Shown: piece after piece, positions 51,725 through 59,400 of the stretch
How the letters are laid out: each line of letters opens with the position of its first letter
How positions within the stretch are numbered: the first letter of the stretch is position 1
Assembly (NCBI GenBank): GCA_024809215.1
Contig: JANUBW010000005.1
Coordinates: 434,001-498,000 of the forward strand
DNA from: Niastella sp. OAS944
GTDB lineage: Bacteria > Bacteroidota > Bacteroidia > Chitinophagales > Chitinophagaceae
DNA: 64,000 nt
Direction: 5' to 3'
The notes under the pieces: generated by a model
What the model was told of the DNA's origin: nothing
Seen by the model: only the letters and a program-made list of their open reading frames with translations
The model's database searches: none
Translations under genes and position numbers: made by a program

Positions 51725-52348
51725 ATGTACTTATTCGACTGGCTCGAAAACATTGATAAGATCGCATTTACTTTTATCCATCGCGATATGAGCGCCAGCT
51801 GGCTCGATGGCTTTATGTTATTATTGCGCAACCAGTATACCTGGGTACCATTATATATATTTATCCTTTATTGGATCTTAAGGCGCGACAGGCCTACTGC
51901 ATTAAAATTTATTTGTCTTACCATATTATGTTTTATTATCACCGATTACACCAGCGCAAGCATTCTTAAATTTCATTTTGTACGCTTACGTCCCTGCTAC
52001 GATGAAGATATGACCACCGTTGTTCGCGGCATCATTGGTTGCGGTGGCAAATATTCATTCCCATCGTCACATGCTGCCAATCATTTCGGACTGGCCACTT
52101 TCTGGTTCTTCTCTATTATTCATATTACCCGCCAAAAATGGTACTGGCTTTGGTTATGGGCATTTATGATAGGGCTGGCCCAGGTTTATGTGGGCAAACA
52201 CTTCCCTTTTGATATTGCAGCTGGCGCTCTACTTGGTATTATTACCGGACTGAGCATGTTTAAATTATTTGAGAACTGGAACAGGCGTGATTATAAGAAG
52301 TACTTTAAAAAGACAGTAATTTTAAATCAGGGAGCTGTAGGTATATAG
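51725..52348 (+). CDS. PAP2-family membrane phosphatase
   Basis: A 207-residue integral membrane phosphatase with about five transmembrane helices. The three PAP2 motifs are visible: KFHFVRLRPCYDED (K-x6-R-P type), YSFPSSHAANHFG (P-S-S-H, catalytic His) and QVYVGKHFPFDIAAGALLG (given as GKHFPFDIAAG: metal-ligand His). Such enzymes dephosphorylate undecaprenyl pyrophosphate or lipid A/phospholipid head groups. The next gene is an ArnT-like glycosyltransferase on the same strand, which suggests envelope lipid remodelling. Confidence 0.9.
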   Translation: MYLFDWLENIDKIAFTFIHRDMSASWLDGFMLLLRNQYTWVPLYIFILYWILRRDRPTALKFICLTILCFIITDYTSASILKFHFVRLRPCYDEDMTTVVRGIIGCGGKYSFPSSHAANHFGLATFWFFSIIHITRQKWYWLWLWAFMIGLAQVYVGKHFPFDIAAGALLGIITGLSMFKLFENWNRRDYKKYFKKTVILNQGAVGI

Positions 52349-52354
52349 CTTAAA

Positions 52355-52442
52355 GAAGTAAGAGATAAGAAGTATGAAGTAAGAAGAGCCCGAAAATTTG
52401 AGACTCGCGCTTTGTATTTCCTACTTCATACTTCCTACTTCT
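52355..52442. repeat. GAAGTAA/TACTTCN heptad hairpin before the ArnT-like gene
   Basis: The 5' arm is GAAGTAA, GAGATAA, GAAGTAT, GAAGTAA (52355-52382). The 3' arm is TATTTCC, TACTTCA, TACTTCC, TACTTCT (52415-52442). Same word family as the element at 17477. It lies seven bases after the PAP2 stop codon and 17 bases before the next ATG. Confidence 0.75.
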
Positions 52443-52459
52443 TCAACCTAATAAACTCT

Positions 52460-54163
52460 ATGACTCTAGTTCAATCAACATATCAACAAAAGAAACTACC
52501 GCTCCCCTCCAATACCAACGCGTGGTTCATATGGCTGGTTATAGCAGGTATCATAACGAATGCCACCGGCTTATTTCTGCCCATTCTTGCCCCTGATGGC
52601 GCACTGTACGCCGCCATTTCAAAAACAATGGCCCTTAATGGCGACTATGTGAATTTGTTTGTTGAGGGCAACGACTGGCTCGACAAACCGCATTTCCCCT
52701 TTTGGATCACCGCCTTTAGTTTTAAGTTGTTTGGCATACACTCCTTTGCTTATAAACTTCCCGCCTTACTCTTTTGGCTGGGCGGCGCTTTATATACCTA
52801 TGCTTTTGCCAACAAATTATATAATAAGCAAACTGCGCAATGGGCAACGCTTATTTATATCTCTATTGAGCACCTGATACTTTCCAATAACGATGTACGC
52901 GCCGAACCTTATTTAACCGGATTAATGATAGGCACTGCCTATCATTACTATCTGGCCTACCGTAATAATAAATGGAAACATTACATAGCAGGTTCATTAT
53001 TGCTGGCCTTCGCTATAATGACCAAGGGTATTTTTATTGCCTGTATGGTTATGGCAGGTTTTGTTATTCATTGGATAATAAAAAAGGAATGGAAACAATT
53101 TCTTAATTATCGTTGGTGGGTAAGCATGGTGTTGGTGCTTGTATTTATTATGCCCGAACTGATCACCCTTTACGTCCAATTCGACAAACATCCGGAGAAG
53201 CTGATATTTGGGCAGCACAATGTATCAGGCATCCGGTTCTTTTTTTGGGATAGCCAGTTTGGCCGCTTCTTTAATACCGGCCCAATAAAAGGCGCAGGCG
53301 ACAAACTGTTTTATGTACATACGCTTATATGGGCTTTTTTGCCGTGGTCAATTATTCTCTTTTTGCTGGCAGGGTCGTATATCAAAAATTATAAAAGAGC
53401 CATTACACCGTCGGGTAATTATATCTGTAGCGGTATTTCCATTGCGGGGTTCCTCGTGTTCTCATTAAGCCGGTTTCAGCTACCGCACTATTTAAATATC
53501 CTGTACCCATTCTTTGCTATTATTGTTGCCAACTGGCTGCTGAACCTAAAGAACAATACGCTGCTAAAAACTATTGTTTACAGTCAAAATACTTTGTTCT
53601 ACCTGCTTATAGTTGCCTGTATTGGTCTTGCATTTTTTGCGGGGCTGCCGTACAAGGTCCCGGCCATTATTTTGCTGGCGGTTTTGGCGTTTGCCTTGAA
53701 CCGCCTTTTCCCCGGCAATGCATTACAACATCTTATTGCCCGGTCGTTCGGAATAATTATGGTGGTAAATCTGTTCCTGAATACACTGTTCTATCCTGAG
53801 CTCTTTCAATACCAGTGCGGCAATGAAGCGGCCAGATCTTTAAACACCACCGGCCCGCAGGATGTTTATATGTTTAGAGATGGATCCTCGGAATATTCAT
53901 TTCAATTCTATTACAAGGGGCAAATTCATTGGATAGATGCTCAGTATCTGAATAACATGCAAAAGGAGATCGTTGTATATGCATCCCGCGAAAAGATCGA
54001 TCAACTGAAAAACATGAATTATCCGGTACACATCACATTGGAGCTTCCGAATTTTTCTATCAGCCGCCTCAACGGAAAATTTCTTAATGAAGTTACCCGC
54101 GAACAAGCTGTTGATCATATGGTGATCGCCACCATACAGCCCGGCGTACTGGCCAGGCGGTAA
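52460..54163 (+). CDS. ArnT-like/PMT-family membrane glycosyltransferase
   Basis: A 567-residue polytopic membrane protein of the GT-C dolichyl-phosphate mannosyltransferase/ArnT superfamily. The first periplasmic loop has the catalytic acidic pattern (PILAPDGALYAAISKTMAL; GNDWLDKPHFPFWITAFSFK), followed by many hydrophobic helices and a C-terminal periplasmic domain (about 450-560). In the family it transfers a sugar from a polyprenyl phosphate carrier to lipid A or another envelope acceptor. The start is the Met at 52460. It follows a PAP2 gene on the same strand. A decayed relative lies 1.5 kb downstream. Confidence 0.87.
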   Translation: MTLVQSTYQQKKLPLPSNTNAWFIWLVIAGIITNATGLFLPILAPDGALYAAISKTMALNGDYVNLFVEGNDWLDKPHFPFWITAFSFKLFGIHSFAYKLPALLFWLGGALYTYAFANKLYNKQTAQWATLIYISIEHLILSNNDVRAEPYLTGLMIGTAYHYYLAYRNNKWKHYIAGSLLLAFAIMTKGIFIACMVMAGFVIHWIIKKEWKQFLNYRWWVSMVLVLVFIMPELITLYVQFDKHPEKLIFGQHNVSGIRFFFWDSQFGRFFNTGPIKGAGDKLFYVHTLIWAFLPWSIILFLLAGSYIKNYKRAITPSGNYICSGISIAGFLVFSLSRFQLPHYLNILYPFFAIIVANWLLNLKNNTLLKTIVYSQNTLFYLLIVACIGLAFFAGLPYKVPAIILLAVLAFALNRLFPGNALQHLIARSFGIIMVVNLFLNTLFYPELFQYQCGNEAARSLNTTGPQDVYMFRDGSSEYSFQFYYKGQIHWIDAQYLNNMQKEIVVYASREKIDQLKNMNYPVHITLELPNFSISRLNGKFLNEVTREQAVDHMVIATIQPGVLARR

Positions 54164-54169
54164 GAAGTG

Positions 54170-54895
54170 TTACAAATACAGCTGCACCATTTTACGCCAG
54201 TGATAGGGCCGGTGTGCTTCTTCGTCCCACACAAACAGGGAGTGATCAATTTTTTTATCGCTAAGCACCGCGCTTAAATGTTTGTTGTTATCATAAAAGG
54301 GATCTTCGCGGCCCACGGCCAGGCATATTGACTGTTTCCGTATTTTATCGAGTACAGAGGTGTCGGTTAAATTAGGCATGTACATACTGGGCATATTATA
54401 ATAGATATTCTCATCAACATACCCATTGAACAGGTCTGGGAAAGTATTGGCAGAAAGGGTGAGATCGAAGCGGGCGCTCATAGACACCACTTTATTGAAG
54501 AACTCGGGATATTTAAAAGCAATGTTCACGGCATGGTAACCACCCAGGCTGCACCCTGCCGATATCAGCCCGGTGAAATTGGGCCTGAACATAATAAGCG
54601 GAAGCACTTCCTGAAGAATATAGCGCTCGTATTGCAGGTGACGGGCAATTTTATCGGCGGGCGGCACCTGCGCATAAAAGCTTTCAATATCTACACTGTC
54701 AACACAAAACAATTGCAGCTGTCCCTTTTCAATTTTATCCTGCAACACATGAACGATCTTCCAGTTCTCATAATCATAAAACCGGGCAGTGCGGGTGGGA
54801 AAGAAAAGCACCGAAGCGCCGCCATGACCAAAAGCAAGCAATTCCATATGCCTGTACAACGAGGGGCTAAACCACTTATAGTATTTTCTGGTCAT
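54170..54895 (-). CDS. Alpha/beta-hydrolase esterase (esterase D/putative esterase type)
   Basis: A 241-residue cytosolic alpha/beta-hydrolase. It opens MTRKYYKWFSPSLYRHMELL and has the strand ASVLFFPTRTARFYDYEN. The nucleophile elbow is SAGCSLGGYHAVNIAF (G-x-S-x-G), an acid is probably in AVGREDPFYDNN, and the His lies near the C-terminus in EEAHRPYHWRK. It belongs to the family annotated 'esterase family protein', with acyl substrate unknown. It converges with the ArnT-like gene six bases away and precedes nothing co-directional except the GDSL gene 45 bases upstream; the two may form a unit. Confidence 0.85.
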   Translation of the reverse strand: MTRKYYKWFSPSLYRHMELLAFGHGGASVLFFPTRTARFYDYENWKIVHVLQDKIEKGQLQLFCVDSVDIESFYAQVPPADKIARHLQYERYILQEVLPLIMFRPNFTGLISAGCSLGGYHAVNIAFKYPEFFNKVVSMSARFDLTLSANTFPDLFNGYVDENIYYNMPSMYMPNLTDTSVLDKIRKQSICLAVGREDPFYDNNKHLSAVLSDKKIDHSLFVWDEEAHRPYHWRKMVQLYL

Positions 54896-54940
54896 GCTTT
54901 TCTAGACACACAAATTCAGTAAAAAGATGTATCGTACCTG

Positions 54941-55546
54941 TTATGAAATCTTAAAGCCCGATGCAAAATGATTGAGCAAAATTTCTTTCCATAAAAGATA
55001 ACCTTTTTTGCTCAAATGCAAACCATCGGACTCAAACAATTCTTTTACCGGCTGCCCATTGGCGTTCAGCATGTGATCGAAAATATTGAGGAAGTGTTGG
55101 CGGCCATTTGTTTTTTCAATTTCTGCTTTTATAAGCTCATTGGCATAGCGTACCTGCTTTTCGAGGTTCCAGCGGGCTACGCTGGGTTTTATTGAAATAT
55201 AGGTCAATGGCACATCGGGGAAGCGTTTTTGCAAACAAGCCTGAAACTGGCGGAAAAATATATACACTTCTTCCGGCGTACGGCCATCACCGAGGTCGTT
55301 CTCACCGGCATAACATACAAAATGTTTGGGCGCATAAGGCTCCATTATACGATCGAAAAACCAAACACAGGCCGCCAGGGTTGACCCGCCAAAACCAAGG
55401 TTTACAGGCTGAAGCGGTTTCAGGTCCTCATACATACCCTCCCATAACCGCATGGTTGAGCTGCCATAAAAAATAGTTTCGGGCGTATAGGGTAATGTGC
55501 CTTTTAATGATTCCAGTTTTTTAACGTCGTTCTCGTACCAGTTCAT
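54941..55546 (-). CDS. SGNH/GDSL-family hydrolase
   Basis: A 201-residue lipase/acylhydrolase-like protein. Block I has the Ser in TIFYGSSTMRLW, block II the Gly in VNLGFGGSTLAA, block III the Asn in CYAGENDLGDG, and block V the Asp-x-x-His in ESDGLHLSKKGYLLWKEIL. These are all four SGNH residues. There is no signal peptide, so it is probably cytosolic. It may deacylate small or lipid substrates. It is directly upstream of the esterase gene on the same strand, and the truncated glycosyltransferase pseudogene begins just beyond its start. Confidence 0.9.
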   Translation of the reverse strand: MNWYENDVKKLESLKGTLPYTPETIFYGSSTMRLWEGMYEDLKPLQPVNLGFGGSTLAACVWFFDRIMEPYAPKHFVCYAGENDLGDGRTPEEVYIFFRQFQACLQKRFPDVPLTYISIKPSVARWNLEKQVRYANELIKAEIEKTNGRQHFLNIFDHMLNANGQPVKELFESDGLHLSKKGYLLWKEILLNHFASGFKIS

Positions 55547-55668
55547 TTGTTTTATTGCTTAATAATCAGCGTCGAAATTACATTAATTACCAATTACATA
55601 GGATATAATCGTCATAAACCGCATAATAAACTGATAACGTTGCTGTAACATTCAGATAGCATAGTTGA

Positions 55669-56705
55669 GATAGCTTTGATAAAAACCGGTTTGCACTGCC
55701 TGCCGCCGCATTGGTATGGTGGGTGCTTTCGCAAAAGAAATACGATCTGTTGTTATCATGGAGAATGTTATTGTACGTTGCCATCATTGGCATGGTTGCC
55801 GCACCCTGGTACGTCATAATACACAAGGCAACAAATGGTGAATTCACAAGAGAGTTTTTCTTCCGGCATAATTTCAACCGTTTTGGCGAACCTATGGAAG
55901 GCCATGGCGGGCTATTTATAATGGTGCCCATGTTTGTTTTGTTAGGACTATTGCCGGTTTCTGTTTTTATTGGGGAACTATCGAAAAAATACGCAGCTAC
56001 CACCGCAACACCCTGGTACGGCTTTGCATGTATGTAACAGTTGTGTTTATCGTATTCTTTAGTATCTCAGGCACCAAACTGCCCAACTAGCCCATGCCCT
56101 GCTATCCTTTTGTAGCGGTGTTGTTTGGGTATTTTCTAAACAAGGTTATAACCGGGCAAATAAAAGTAAAAGAATATCCATTATGGGTATTGGTATCTAT
56201 AAATGCCTTGTTACTTACAGCAGCCTTTATTGGATTGGGGCTTGAAACAGCCACCCAACAATTTAAAGGCTGGGCATTTTTGTTTGTGGTACCCCTGCTT
56301 ACATCGGCAGCCAGTTGGTATTATTTTAAAAAGGAAGGTTTGAAAAAAGCCATGCATATAATAATAGGCGGTTACTCTGTCTTTAATTTATTATTCCTGG
56401 CCATTGGCTACCCCGCCGTTTATAAACATAACCCGGTTACCAAAACGGTTCACCTGTTGCATAAAGACGAGCAGGTGTATTCATATAAGATATATAATCC
56501 GGCCTATAACTTCTATTTAAACAAACCCATTAAAAACATCGATACGCCCGGGCAACTGAATGAAGTAATAACAGCGCATCCCGATGCCCTTGTTATTTCG
56601 CGCGAAAGCCTGTTGCCCGAACTGGCCGGTTTACATTATACATTACGGGCTAAGGAACGCGATCTGTTTGAAACGGCAACCACCGTTATTTTGAGCGGCA
56701 GATAA
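55669..56705 (+). pseudogene. Decayed PMT/ArnT-type glycosyltransferase (5' truncated, frameshift and stop)
   Basis: The remnant reads from about 55669 (SFDKNRFALPAAALVWWVLS) through GMVAAPWYVIIHKATNGEF and FFFRHNFNRFGEPMEG. At about 56022 the frame changes (YVTVVFIVFFSISGTKLPN) and at 56085-56087 a TAG replaces the expected Tyr codon (KLPN-stop-PMPCYPF). The last part (56094-56705) is intact with four more helices and a C-terminal domain. The N-terminal half with the catalytic acidic residues is absent. It is thus a multi-lesion pseudogene, likely older than the single-lesion genes in the window. Sequence error cannot explain three independent defects. Confidence 0.85.
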
Positions 56706-56984
56706 TATAAATAGATATTATATAAAAACACTAACAAACCAGCGACATATCGGAATATGTTTAACAGGCACATTTTTCATATAAGTATTATGTCTTAGAT
56801 GAAAAAATAACGCAAACGATTGTTTGCATTTGATGGATTATTTGATTAATCTTGCGTCGTCCAGGCCTTATTCTCCCCCAAAGTTCGTGTAACTCTTCTG
56901 CGTGGAAACAATGCTACGTTACCGAAAGATGATATCTTTCGGGCTTTATTTTTATTCCCCTTTATCGCTCATTTATTAAATGAA
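56706..56984 (+). other. Intergenic leader with an intrinsic-terminator-like hairpin
   Basis: Upstream of the sigma gene at 56985 lies a 9-bp perfect hairpin (CCGAAAGAT at 56922-56930 with ATCTTTCGG at 56934-56942) followed by GCTTTATTTTTATT. It could terminate a small RNA or an attenuated leader read from the plus strand, 43 bases before the sigma start. The remainder shows no gene. Confidence 0.5.
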
Positions 56985-57602
56985 ATGCTAATGCATATCA
57001 CGAACGACCTTCTTGCTAAATTAAACAATGAGGATCCGGCAGCGTATAAGGAGCTATTCAATGCTACCTTCAAACCCCTTACGATATTCGCCTTTCGTAT
57101 GACCGAGGATGAAGATGAGGCAGAAGATATTGCTATCTCCGCTATCAGGAAGTTGTTTGGCAAGAAGCTCAATTTCAATGCTATTGAGCAATTACAGGCA
57201 TATTTATATATCTCAGTAAGAAATAGTGCGCTTAATTATTTACGGCGGGTGGCAAAGAAAGATGATCCACTGAAAAAGAAGCTGCAGGACGAAATGCCTA
57301 CGGTTGAAGAGCCCACTGTTAATAAGAAATATGAAATGGATTATATGCGTAAGCTGATCGATATCGCCCTCTCGAGCCTGAAGCTGGAGAAACAATGCGA
57401 ATCGGTCATCAGGCTTTATATGAAGAATTTGCAACCCGACGAAATTGCTAAAGAGTTGAATATTAGCATGAACCAGGTATATACGCAACGGTCGAAAGGG
57501 CTGAAGGCCCTGAAGAAGTTCATGGAAGAGAACGGGGATAAATATGACATTCCTGTCGTACTTCTACTATTAGCTTTACTTATCAGGATATGTTTTGGGT
57601 AA
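56985..57602 (+). CDS. RNA polymerase ECF-type sigma factor
   Basis: A 205-residue ECF sigma factor. Region 2: EDPAAYKELFNATFKPLTIF, EDEAEDIAISAIRKLFGKK. Region 4: SLKLEKQCESVIRLYMKNLQ with the helix-turn-helix PDEIAKELNISMNQVYTQRS. It has a hydrophobic C-terminal tail (IPVVLLLLALLIRICFG) of about 17 residues, which may sit in the membrane or contact FecR; a similar short tail follows region 4 in the sigma at 3759. Translation may start at 56985 or at the next Met, 56991. A FecR gene follows 142 bases downstream, then a susC and susD. Confidence 0.92.
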   Translation: MLMHITNDLLAKLNNEDPAAYKELFNATFKPLTIFAFRMTEDEDEAEDIAISAIRKLFGKKLNFNAIEQLQAYLYISVRNSALNYLRRVAKKDDPLKKKLQDEMPTVEEPTVNKKYEMDYMRKLIDIALSSLKLEKQCESVIRLYMKNLQPDEIAKELNISMNQVYTQRSKGLKALKKFMEENGDKYDIPVVLLLLALLIRICFG

Positions 57603-57744
57603 CAATAAAAAAAATGTTCTCCAATTTCTTAATGTTTGGTTTAGATCGGGTGTTTTATCAAATAGAAGACTACATGTTGATCTAAGGGGGCCTCTTAAAA
57701 GTTAACATTAAACCTTATTACCAAACACCTTACAAATCGAACAC

Positions 57745-58989
57745 ATGAAAGCACTATCTCGCAATATAGCCCAGTTAGCATTGGGTAAAGCCGATGATGC
57801 GCCTTTGAGTAGCGATGAACAGGAAATTTGTGAGGAGTGGACATCTGGCAAAGCATTGGACTATATGAAAGTTGACACAAGTGACCCCCGGCTTTTGGAA
57901 TACGCAGCTCTTTACGACAAACTGGAAAGCAAACAGGAAGCTGTATGGGAAAGCATCGTTGCCGCCCACTCGCTTTCGGTTCCGGTTCAGGAAGAAGCGC
58001 CCGTAGTTCAAATGCAAACAGGTAACCGCCGCAAACGCACCTGGATGGTCGCCGCTATATTAACAGGTAGTATTATAGGCGGTATCGCCCTTTACCAGCT
58101 AATCAATAACAACAAGCAACCAAACGCAGCCGGCACTATACCTGCCGTAGCAGAGAAACCAATTGAACCTGGCAGACAAAGAGCGCTGCTTACTTTGGCT
58201 AACAAAACAGAGATCGACCTTGATACCGCACGGCCTGGCATTATTGCTTACCAGGACCAAATGGAGATCAGTAAAGAAAGCGACAACCAACTCGTTTATA
58301 AAATATCTGATAACCATAAGCAGGCCGTAACAACATTGGACAATAACCTGAAAACACCATATGGTGGCGAATACAAGGTAACGTTGGCCGATGGTACCAG
58401 GGTATGGTTAAACGCCGGTTCATCATTAAAATACCCGGCCGCTTTTAATGGCAATGATCGTACGGTTGAAATTAAAGGCGAAGGTTATTTTGAGGTGGCC
58501 GAAAACAAGGCAAAACCTTTCCGTGTGCTTACAACTGATGGCACTGAGGTAAAAGTACTGGGCACTAAGTTCAATGTAAAGGCCTATGATGGCGACAATG
58601 CAGTAACTGCCACATTGGTAAGCGGCGCTGTAGCCATTCAGAACGGTACTGAGCAAAAGAACATAAAGCCCAATCAACAGGCCATAGTTACCAGCGAAGG
58701 CATAGCTATTAAAACCAAAAGCAAGGAAGAAGTATTGCAACAACTTGCATGGAAGAATGGCATGATCAATTTTGAAGGCGAAACGGCACAATCGATACTG
58801 AAACAAATAGGACGCTGGTATATTGTTGATACCAGGGTTGAACCAGGTACCCCTGAAACCACATTAACGGGTAACGTAGATAAAACAGCATCATTGGCCG
58901 ACGTACTGAAATTGTTGAACACCACAAACGAAAGCGTACTGTTCACATTGGATGGACATACCGTGGTGGCCAAAGCAAAAAACAATTAA
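57745..58989 (+). CDS. FecR-family anti-sigma factor (long form)
   Basis: A 414-residue anti-sigma regulator, longer than the other two in the window. The N-terminal part (LALGKADDAPLSSDEQEICE) is followed by a transmembrane helix at about 96-115 (TWMVAAILTGSIIGGIALYQ). An extra segment at about 140-200 (ALLTLANKTEIDLDTARPGI) is typical of long Bacteroidota FecR proteins. The FecR domain contains TPYGGEYKVTLADGTRVWLN, EGYFEVAENKAKPFRV and KVLGTKFNVKAYDGD. The C-terminal part, including FEGETAQSILKQIGRWYIVD, is DUF4974-like. Partner of the sigma at 56985 and of the interrupted SusC at 59401. Confidence 0.92.
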   Translation: MKALSRNIAQLALGKADDAPLSSDEQEICEEWTSGKALDYMKVDTSDPRLLEYAALYDKLESKQEAVWESIVAAHSLSVPVQEEAPVVQMQTGNRRKRTWMVAAILTGSIIGGIALYQLINNNKQPNAAGTIPAVAEKPIEPGRQRALLTLANKTEIDLDTARPGIIAYQDQMEISKESDNQLVYKISDNHKQAVTTLDNNLKTPYGGEYKVTLADGTRVWLNAGSSLKYPAAFNGNDRTVEIKGEGYFEVAENKAKPFRVLTTDGTEVKVLGTKFNVKAYDGDNAVTATLVSGAVAIQNGTEQKNIKPNQQAIVTSEGIAIKTKSKEEVLQQLAWKNGMINFEGETAQSILKQIGRWYIVDTRVEPGTPETTLTGNVDKTASLADVLKLLNTTNESVLFTLDGHTVVAKAKNN

Positions 58990-59400
58990 CCTTAAACATA
59001 TAAACAATAACATAAAAAACTGAAGAACTTGTCCAGGCTGTACTTCGCAGAGAATACCATTAGGCTCCATTAAACCTCCTTTGATCAAAAGAAATCGCTG
59101 TGTAGCTGTAAAATGCTGCACAGCATTCCTCTTTATACCACACAAGCACAGGATTCCCGCCCGATAGCTGCTTTCGGGCAGCCGTAATTGTGATTTGTTA
59201 GCCTTATCGCCTGCTATTTCCAGACGTTTATCTGGCAATAGCGGGCATTATTAATTATATTGCTTCACACTGAAACTAACTACTTGTATGGTCAACTGTG
59301 TTCTATCTAACGATCGCTCCTGCCTGCTAAAAAAAGAACTGTTAAAACGTCGTCATTTTTTTAACTTCATAACCTATATAATACCGGAAATATACACCGT
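58990..59400. other. Intergenic region between fecR and the interrupted susC
   Basis: 411 bases. It holds a long hairpin at 59209-59246 (GCCTGCTATT…CCAGA, loop, TCTGG…AATAGCGGGC) followed by AT-rich sequence, which may be a terminator for the sigma/fecR transcript. A 38-codon frame from 59288 overlaps the susC start (GTATGA), but I see no support for it as a gene. The susC promoter should lie after the hairpin. Confidence 0.5.
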
